Part shown: positions 58,331 through 64,000 of the stretch, piece after piece
How positions within the stretch are numbered: position 1 is the stretch's first letter
Layout: each line of letters begins with the position of its first letter
Made by a program: the position numbers and the translations under genes
Notes under the pieces: generated by a model
Told to the model about the DNA's origin: nothing
What the model saw: the letters and a program-made list of their open reading frames with translations, nothing else
Databases searched by the model: none
Origin: RGIG5612 sp045627365
GTDB lineage: Bacteria > Bacillota > Clostridia > Lachnospirales > Lachnospiraceae
Length of the DNA stretch: 64,000 bases
Assembly (NCBI GenBank): GCA_045627365.1
Contig: JAZQNN010000031.1
Span: 1-64,000, forward strand
Reading direction: 5' to 3'

Positions 58331-59719
58331 TTATTCTCCCAAATACTCAGCGATCTGCTTTTTGACCAGGCTCAGCTGCTCCATTACCGACGCGGTGCCG
58401 GTGCCGCCTTTGCTTATCCTCTTCTCCATACAATTCTTAAGGTCAACAGCCTCATAAATATCTGTATCGAAGAGTTCGCTGAAATTCTTATATTCGTCAA
58501 GTCCCAGTGTTTCAAGGACCTTTCCCTGACTGATGCAGTAAGCAACTATCTGTCCGGAGATCTTGTACGCGCTTCTGAAAGGAAGCCCCTTACCTACGAG
58601 GTAATCCGCAACGTCCGTCGCATTGATGAAGCCGCCCTGCGCTGCTTTCAGCATATTCTCAGGGATCGCTTTCATGGTCGCGATCATCGGTGCAAATACG
58701 TCCAGACACATCTTCACATTGTCGCATGCGTCAAATATCTGTTCCTTGTCCTCCTGCATATCCTTATTATATGCGAGCGGAAGGCCTTTCATGATGGTAA
58801 GAAGAGCCATAAGATCGCCGTATACCCTGCCGGTCTTGCCCCTTACAAGCTCCGCCATATCAGGGTTTTTCTTCTGCGGCATTATCGAAGAGCCTGTCGT
58901 ATAAGCGTCCGAAAGCTCAACGAATTTGAATTCCCATGATGACCACAGAATAACTTCCTCGCTGAATCTTGAAAGATGCATCATCATGATTGCAAGATCA
59001 CTTGCCAGCTCAATAGCAAAATCCCTGTCGGACACACCGTCAAGTGAATTCATGCACAGGCCGTCAAATCCGAGAAGTCCCGCCTCCATATCGCGGTCTG
59101 TCTCATATGTGGTCCCCGCAAGTGCGCAGCAGCCGATCGGCGAATAATTCAGCCTGCCTGAGCAATCAGAAAGCCTGCTCACGTCACGCAGAAGCATCTG
59201 CACATAAGCCAGAAGATGCTGGGCAAAGTTTATCGGCTGAGCCCTCTGAAGATGCGTGTATCCCGGCATGATCGAGTCCACATTGGCCTCCGCCTGTTCG
59301 CAGATAGCCGAAACAAGCGTCATGACTTTGTCCCTGATCTCACCGATTTCATCGCGAAGGTACATCCTGATGTCCAGTGCGACCTGGTCGTTTCTTGAAC
59401 GCGCGGTGTGGAGCTTTTTGCCCACATCTCCGAGGCGTTCGGTGAGCACCTGCTCGACAAACATGTGGATGTCTTCACAGCTTTCGTCGATCAAAAGTGC
59501 CCCGGATTCAAGATCCTTTAATATGCCTTGAAGGCCGCTCGTTAATTCGGCGGCCTCCTCTTTGGTTATTATGTTCTGCGCTCCGAGCATAGCCGCATGA
59601 GCCATGCTTCCCTGGATGTCCTGTTTGTACATCCTCTTATCCACGCTTATAGAAGAATTGAAGTCGTCTGCGATCTTATCAACTGCTCCGGCTGTTCTTC
59701 CTTCCCACATCTTAGCCAT
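58331..59719 (-). CDS. argH: Argininosuccinate lyase
   Basis: 462 residues. Fumarase/aspartase superfamily signature GSSIMPQKKNPDMAELVRG is intact. Also seen: MWEGRTAGAVDKIADDFNSSI at the N-terminus, LHTARSRNDQVALDIRMYL, and GYTHLQRAQPINFAQHLLAY. It releases arginine and fumarate. Lies 29 bases after argG. Confidence 0.96.
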   Translation of the reverse strand: MAKMWEGRTAGAVDKIADDFNSSISVDKRMYKQDIQGSMAHAAMLGAQNIITKEEAAELTSGLQGILKDLESGALLIDESCEDIHMFVEQVLTERLGDVGKKLHTARSRNDQVALDIRMYLRDEIGEIRDKVMTLVSAICEQAEANVDSIMPGYTHLQRAQPINFAQHLLAYVQMLLRDVSRLSDCSGRLNYSPIGCCALAGTTYETDRDMEAGLLGFDGLCMNSLDGVSDRDFAIELASDLAIMMMHLSRFSEEVILWSSWEFKFVELSDAYTTGSSIMPQKKNPDMAELVRGKTGRVYGDLMALLTIMKGLPLAYNKDMQEDKEQIFDACDNVKMCLDVFAPMIATMKAIPENMLKAAQGGFINATDVADYLVGKGLPFRSAYKISGQIVAYCISQGKVLETLGLDEYKNFSELFDTDIYEAVDLKNCMEKRISKGGTGTASVMEQLSLVKKQIAEYLGE

Positions 59720-59748
59720 AGTTTTGATCCTTTATTGTGTCTGTCTGA

Positions 59749-60978
59749 TTAGTAAAGCTCCGGATGAGCTGCCTGGGCAATTGCCTGAACCTTGATTGGA
59801 AGTCCGAAGAGATTTATGAAGCCTGCGGAATCCTTCTGATCGTAATCGCTCTCACCGAATGTTGCCATTTCCTCGCTGTAAAGTGAATATGGGCTGGTGA
59901 TCGAGGACTTGATGATATTGCCCTTGTAAAGCTTCAGCTTGACTTGTCCGGTCACATGCTCCTGTGTCTTGTCAACAAATGCTGCCAGAGCCTCACGAAG
60001 CGGTGTGAACCACTGTCCGTTGTATACGAGCTCGCCGTAGGTGATGGCAAGTTTCTGCTTCTCGTGCATGGTCATCTTGTCAAGGGTGATCGTCTCAAGT
60101 GCTGCGTGAGCAGCGTAAAGGATGGTTCCGCCAGGTGTCTCATACACGCCACGGCTCTTCATACCTACGAGACGGTTCTCAACGATGTCAAGAAGTCCGA
60201 TTCCGTTTGCTCCGCCAAGCTCATTGAGCTTAAGGATGATCTCCTTAGCACTCTTCTTCTCTCCGTCGATCGCAACCGGTGCGCCTTTTTCAAAATCAAG
60301 AGTTACGTAGGTAGGCTCATCAGGTGCCTTAATCGGTGAAACGCCCATCTCAAGGAAGCCTTCCTTTTCGTAAAGCGGCTCATTTGAAGGGAACTCAAGA
60401 TCGAGGCCTTCGTGTGAAAGATGCCACAGGTTCTTGTCCTTGGAGTAGTTGGTCTCACGGTTGATCTTCAGAGGAATGTTGTGAGCCTCTGCGTAGTCGA
60501 TCTCCTCGTCACGTGATTTGATGTCCCACTCACGCCACGGAGCGATGATAGGCATATTCGGGCAAAATGACTTGAACGCAAGTTCGAAACGAACCTGATC
60601 ATTTCCCTTACCTGTGCAGCCATGGCAGATCGCGTCAGCGTGTTCCTTGATTGCGATCTCAGCAAGTGCCTTGGCGATGCAAGGACGAGCGTGGCTGGTT
60701 CCGAGAAGGTAATCTTCGTATACAGCGCCGGCCTTAACGCACGGAATAATATAGTTGTCAACGTAATCGTCGGTAAGATCGAGGATGTAGAGTTTGGAAG
60801 CGCCGGTCTTAAGAGCCTTCTCCTCAAGACCGTCCAGCTCGCCGGTCTGTCCAACATTACCGGAAACAGCAACTACTTCGCAGTTGTTGTAATTTTCTTT
60901 AAGCCACGGAATGATAATGGAAGTATCAAGTCCGCCTGAGTATGCAAGAACTACTTTTTTGATGTCAGCTTTATTCAT
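59749..60978 (-). CDS. argG: Argininosuccinate synthase
   Basis: 409 residues from the ATG at 60978 (AAGGAG 7 bases upstream); an in-frame extension runs into the operator. ATP pyrophosphatase P-loop VVLAYSGGLDTSIIIPWL at the N-terminus, CHGCTGKGNDQVRFE and SPIKAPDEPTYV are present. It joins citrulline and aspartate. First gene of the arginine operon argG-H-C-J-B-D-F, which contains every enzyme from glutamate to arginine given ArgJ recycling. Confidence 0.96.
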   Translation of the reverse strand: MNKADIKKVVLAYSGGLDTSIIIPWLKENYNNCEVVAVSGNVGQTGELDGLEEKALKTGASKLYILDLTDDYVDNYIIPCVKAGAVYEDYLLGTSHARPCIAKALAEIAIKEHADAICHGCTGKGNDQVRFELAFKSFCPNMPIIAPWREWDIKSRDEEIDYAEAHNIPLKINRETNYSKDKNLWHLSHEGLDLEFPSNEPLYEKEGFLEMGVSPIKAPDEPTYVTLDFEKGAPVAIDGEKKSAKEIILKLNELGGANGIGLLDIVENRLVGMKSRGVYETPGGTILYAAHAALETITLDKMTMHEKQKLAITYGELVYNGQWFTPLREALAAFVDKTQEHVTGQVKLKLYKGNIIKSSITSPYSLYSEEMATFGESDYDQKDSAGFINLFGLPIKVQAIAQAAHPELY

Positions 60979-61020
60979 GTTTATTCTCCTTTTTAGGTGT
61001 AATCTGTTCGTTTTTGTGTA

Positions 61021-61045
61021 TATTATGCATTTGTGATGAATAATA
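61021..61045 (-). promoter_or_regulatory. Candidate ArgR/AhrC operator at argG
   Basis: Imperfect inverted repeat (61021-61030 TATTATGCAT and 61036-61045 ATGAATAATA, 9 of 10 paired) over the expected transcription start of argG. The minus-strand TGCAT-ATT-ATTCA (61038-61050) resembles an ARG box with a 3-base instead of 4-base spacer. A further TGCATAT-rich stretch lies upstream at 61108-61128. Matches are partial; arginine-repressor control is inferred. Confidence 0.4.
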
Positions 61046-61052
61046 TGCACTC

Positions 61053-61081
61053 TTTATACTCTTAGTAAATGATGTTGTCAA
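61053..61081 (-). promoter_or_regulatory. Promoter of the arginine operon
   Basis: Perfect TTGACA (61076-61081, minus strand), exactly 17 bases, TATAAA (61053-61058). It is the strongest promoter match seen in the window. Confidence 0.8.
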
Positions 61082-61130
61082 TCTTTTTCGCAGCAAAAGT
61101 TGTATAAAATGCATATATTCTGCATATTCA

Positions 61131-61158
61131 ACAAAATAGCCGCCCGGAAAGGACGGCT
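61131..61158 (-). terminator. Terminator after the MBL hydrolase gene
   Basis: Stem arms 61138-61145 and 61151-61158 (8 pairs, one G-U), loop of 5, followed on the minus strand by ATTTTGT. The plus-strand reading also has a T-rich tail, so it may work both ways. It lies upstream of the arginine promoter. Confidence 0.65.
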
Positions 61159-61180
61159 TTTGTTTAATTTTTCAGTTTCG

Positions 61181-61891
61181 TCACTTCTTAAAGTCCATAA
61201 AGAACCCGCAGACTCCGCAGTCAAACTTAAGTACCTGTCTTCCGTGGAGGTCCGTTTCTTCGCCCTCTACCTCGCCGTCACGTATAGCGAGCATTGCATC
61301 GAATACCTCTCCGATCATGTCCGGTGCAATTGACAGTGAACCATGGCTTGGATACAGAATGTCAAATCTTTCATCTTCTGCTTCGAGTTTCATCAGGCTT
61401 GCCGGAAATTCGTCAGGGATCCTGTGGTCGCCCTGCATATAGATCGTTGAATCCTGAACCGAATCGCCTGTAAAAAGAGCCCTTGCGTTGATATCAAGAA
61501 GAGCTATGCTCCCCTTGGTATGACCCGGGATCGCAATAACCTCGATCGGACGTCCTCCAAGGTCTATTACCTCGCCGTCTTCAAGTGTTTCGACGGGAAT
61601 CTTCTTAAGACCTGTGCGCTCGCATGCAGCCTCATAGGTCTCGATCTCATCCGCATGCATGTAGCACTTTTTAAACTGGCTGTTGCAGTGAATGTGGTCA
61701 GGATCCGAATGCGTATTTACAAGCATTATCGGTAATTTCGTAAGGTCCTCAACTATCTCGCGGACATTCTCCGTTGTCTGACCGCTGTCGATAAGCATTG
61801 CCTTTTCGCTTCCTTCAAGCAGAAAGAACCTTACATTACCATTGTCTACAGCCCAGGCGTTTTCATATATTTTTATGATCTTGTCGCTCAT
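61181..61891 (-). CDS. MBL-fold metallo-hydrolase
   Basis: 236 residues from the ATG at 61891 (GAGGAG 4-5 bases upstream). Metallo-beta-lactamase fold metal ligands: THSDPDHIHC (HxxxDH-type with Ser at the second position), IPGHTKGSIALLD, LFTGDSV and the C-terminal SHG. It has the architecture of glyoxalase II/hydrolase-like members; the actual substrate is unknown. It starts 1 base before the lgt stop, so the two are coupled. Confidence 0.85.
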   Translation of the reverse strand: MSDKIIKIYENAWAVDNGNVRFFLLEGSEKAMLIDSGQTTENVREIVEDLTKLPIMLVNTHSDPDHIHCNSQFKKCYMHADEIETYEAACERTGLKKIPVETLEDGEVIDLGGRPIEVIAIPGHTKGSIALLDINARALFTGDSVQDSTIYMQGDHRIPDEFPASLMKLEAEDERFDILYPSHGSLSIAPDMIGEVFDAMLAIRDGEVEGEETDLHGRQVLKFDCGVCGFFMDFKK

Positions 61892-61892
61892 C

Positions 61893-63077
61893 TTACTCCT
61901 CTGCTTCATGATCATCGCTGATGATCTCTTCTGCATTCTCGATAACTTCGGTTGTTTCAAGTGCGTCCTCAGTTTCAGTCGTTATCTCAAAGTCTGCATC
62001 TTCTTCCAATGCTTCTTTTATTTCTTCGTCGATCGCGTCTGACTCTGCCTCGGCTACAGACTGCATGTCGACATTGTCGGAGCGTCCTTCGTTTTCGGTC
62101 TCAACGAACTCCCATGCGCTCCTGGCGTCCGCCTTCTTGCCTTCCTTCTTAGCGCGGTTGTAGGCCAGTGTTCCCGGTTCCCCGTCAACAAGTACCTTAT
62201 GGAAATCAGGCACCCATTTGCCGGATGCGATCCTTATTCTGTTGATAACAAGAATTACCAGAGCGCCTGCTACAAGAGCAACTGAAAGGAGCTGTGATAC
62301 TGCTATTCCGCTGTTTCCGATCTGAAGCTGGTCGGTGCGCAGGCCTTCAACGAATGCCCTTTCGATCGCGTATCCGCCGATGTACCAGAGAACTATTTCT
62401 CCGTTGTACTGCTGGAATTTGCTGAAAACCATGATCAGGATGAATACCAGAAGGCACCATGCCGACTCGTAAAGGAATGTCGGATGTACCTGAATATACT
62501 GAACTCCGTCAACGGTGACGAGATTATTCATGATCGTTTCTGAAATAACTCCGCCTGCCTCTGACTTCTTGATCAGCATCTTGAAGAATGAATCGGTGTA
62601 CTCTCCGTAAGCTTCCATATTGAAGAAGTTGCCCCAGCGGCCGATCGCCTGTGCCAGGATGATCGTTGGCGCGCAGGTGTCAAGGATGCGCAGGAAAGAG
62701 ATTTTCTTGACTTTGGCTACGATAAACGCAGCAATACATCCGCCGATCACACCGCCGTAAATAGCCAGTCCGCCGTTTCTGATGTTGATCACATCGGCGA
62801 AGCTGTCAAACTCGTCCAGACTGAACAGCACATAATACAGCCTTGCGCAGATTATTGCCGCGATCACAGAAAAGATCGCTACATCGATATAATCGTCCGT
62901 ATCCTGATTGGTGGCCTTGGCTCTCAAACAGGCGATTATTACGGCAAGTATCATTCCCAAAGCTATCACAACTCCGTAATAAGCAATGAAGAACTTGCCT
63001 CCGAACAGGTAAAAACCATTCGACAAACTGTCGATCGTGATCCCGAGATTCGGGAAAATAATTGACGGGCCTTCCAT
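61893..63077 (-). CDS. lgt: Prolipoprotein diacylglyceryl transferase with acidic tail
   Basis: 394 residues. Seven-helix Lgt core with the signature GRWGNFFNMEAYGEYTD at about residue 165 and HPTFLYESAWCLLVF. It attaches diacylglycerol to the lipobox Cys of lipoproteins. The core ends near residue 290. The last hundred residues are a charged, then strongly acidic, Glu/Asp/Thr-rich tail (EEIKEALEEDADFE...) with no counterpart in textbook Lgt; it is probably cytoplasmic and disordered. AAGGAGG precedes the ATG. Placed between ychF and the MBL gene. Confidence 0.93.
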   Translation of the reverse strand: MEGPSIIFPNLGITIDSLSNGFYLFGGKFFIAYYGVVIALGMILAVIIACLRAKATNQDTDDYIDVAIFSVIAAIICARLYYVLFSLDEFDSFADVINIRNGGLAIYGGVIGGCIAAFIVAKVKKISFLRILDTCAPTIILAQAIGRWGNFFNMEAYGEYTDSFFKMLIKKSEAGGVISETIMNNLVTVDGVQYIQVHPTFLYESAWCLLVFILIMVFSKFQQYNGEIVLWYIGGYAIERAFVEGLRTDQLQIGNSGIAVSQLLSVALVAGALVILVINRIRIASGKWVPDFHKVLVDGEPGTLAYNRAKKEGKKADARSAWEFVETENEGRSDNVDMQSVAEAESDAIDEEIKEALEEDADFEITTETEDALETTEVIENAEEIISDDHEAEE

Positions 63078-63097
63078 AATATCCTCCTTAGTCTGTA

Positions 63098-64000
63098 TCA
63101 GACGTTGAATCTGAATACAACGATATCGTCATCCTGCATTACGTAATCTTTGCCCTCCATACGTACAAGGCCTTTCTCACGTGCAGCGTTATATGAGCCG
63201 AGCTCGATCAGGTCGTGGTAGTTGACTACTTCGGCCTTGATAAAGCCACGTTCGAAATCAGTATGGATCTTGCCGGCTGCCTGAGGCGCTTTGGTTCCCT
63301 TGGCAATAGTCCATGCACGGACTTCTTTCTTGCCCGCAGTCAGGAAACTCGTGAGCCCCAGCGTTGAGAAGCTTGCTTTGATCAGCTTATCAAGGCATGA
63401 CTCAGAAAGGCCCATGTCCTCAAGGAACATAGCCTTCTCTTCATCGTCGAGTTCTGCCAGCTCTTCTTCCATCTTGGCTGATACCGCAAATACCTCCGAC
63501 TCCATCCCGGCTGCGTATTCGCGTACTTTCTGTACCATCTCGTTGGATGCGCCGTCATCGGCCAGATCGTCCTCGCAGACATTTGCCGCAAAGATGACCG
63601 GCTTGCCCGTAAGAAGATTGAAATCGGCAGCGACCTGCGCCTCTTCCTTGCCAAGCTCCATCGTCTTTGCAATATTACCTGCTTCAAGATGTGCCTTGAA
63701 GCGCTCAAGAAGCGCCAGTTCCGCAGCGAGTGCTTTGTCAGCCTTGGCTCCTCTTACGGTCTTGGCGATACGTCTTTCAATTACCTCAAGATCGGCAAAA
63801 ATAAGCTCCAGATTGATCGTCTCGATGTCTCTTATCGGATCGACCGAGCCGTCAACATGAATGACATTCTCATCCTCAAAACATCTTACAACATGAACGA
63901 TCGCATCAACTTCCCTGATGTTTCCGAGGAACTGGTTGCCGAGTCCTTCACCCTTGGACGCGCCTTTTACAAGGCCGGCGATATCAACAAATTCAACTGT
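63098..64000 (-). CDS. ychF: Redox-regulated ATPase YchF/OLA1 (5' part beyond window)
   Basis: About 300 C-terminal residues are visible; the start lies past the right edge. YchF features: the FVDIAGLVKGASKGEGLGNQFLGNIREVDAI block (Obg-like switch II), HVDGSVDPIRDIETINLELIFADLEVIERR, a coiled-coil (about LLERFKAHLEAG), KPVIFAANV in place of the GTPase NKxD motif (the ATP-preferring feature), and a C-terminal TGS-like domain (RAWTIAKGTKAPQAAGKIHTDFERGFIKAEV...DDDIVVFRFNV). A ribosome-associated ATPase of stress adaptation. Followed after 20 bases by lgt. Confidence 0.95.
   Translation of the reverse strand, partial: TVEFVDIAGLVKGASKGEGLGNQFLGNIREVDAIVHVVRCFEDENVIHVDGSVDPIRDIETINLELIFADLEVIERRIAKTVRGAKADKALAAELALLERFKAHLEAGNIAKTMELGKEEAQVAADFNLLTGKPVIFAANVCEDDLADDGASNEMVQKVREYAAGMESEVFAVSAKMEEELAELDDEEKAMFLEDMGLSESCLDKLIKASFSTLGLTSFLTAGKKEVRAWTIAKGTKAPQAAGKIHTDFERGFIKAEVVNYHDLIELGSYNAAREKGLVRMEGKDYVMQDDDIVVFRFNV

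Noticed and set aside
61892..61961. N-terminal extension of the MBL hydrolase into lgt
   Set aside because: It would start at TTG without a site and overlap the lgt end, whereas the ATG at 61891 has GAGGAG and gives the usual N-terminus.

Overview
The window reads as a chromosome segment of a strictly anaerobic Clostridia member, most likely Lachnospiraceae. This is inferred from gene content, not from any marker search. Supporting genes are a class III ribonucleotide reductase (nrdD/nrdG), formate-THF ligase with FchA and FolD, a PPi-type phosphofructokinase, a PyrK/PyrD-B dihydroorotate dehydrogenase, Firmicutes-type MgtE/YerC/PcrA, and strong AGGAGG ribosome binding sites. Nearly every base is coding. 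No gene-free stretch exceeds 300 bases (the largest, 42472-42730, is a divergent promoter region). I saw no rRNA, tRNA, IS element, prophage or CRISPR array.

Layout. 1-5365 (minus): the first 585 codons of pcrA, yerC, and a three-gene set encoding an SPFH protein, a zinc-ribbon membrane protein and a TPM-domain protein, like Bacillus YdjI/YdjG/YdjH. 5560-7905 (plus): mgtE and an alpha/beta hydrolase. 7909-15950 (minus): a natural-transformation block comM-dprA-topA-comEA-orphan winged helix-comEC. 16095-27470 (minus): purine operon purE-C-F-M-N-O-H-D-L with its own promoter and a terminator. 27554-33061 (minus): pyrimidine operon pyrC-K-D-F-E-B-I. 33216-36832 (plus): folD, a phosphodiester glycosidase-like protein and a Ser-rich membrane protein. 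36961-42471 (minus): fchA, fhs, folC, trmO, fba. 42731-47379 (plus): PPi-phosphofructokinase, then a MarR-MATE-SDR-acetoacetate decarboxylase-like operon with a palindromic operator. 47430-52923 (minus): MATE, trxB, nrdD, nrdG under two NrdR boxes. 53161-60978 (minus): complete arginine operon argG-H-C-J-B-D-F. 61181-64000 (minus): MBL hydrolase, lgt and the 3' part of ychF.

How the genes fit together. The purine, pyrimidine, one-carbon folate and dNTP genes form a nucleotide-supply neighbourhood. FolD, Fhs and FchA make the formyl-THF used by PurN and the AICAR formyltransferase, PyrC-K-D-F-E-B-I make UMP, and NrdD makes dNTPs.

The items most worth a second look are these. An in-frame TGA splits the AICAR formyltransferase gene. 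PurF lacks its glutaminase nucleophile. NrdD carries a fused C-terminal CPNC redoxin domain and sits beside trxB. An orphan OmpR-type winged helix lies between comEA and comEC, next to a hairpin that hides the comEA ribosome binding site. Two sets of divergent promoters abut or overlap.
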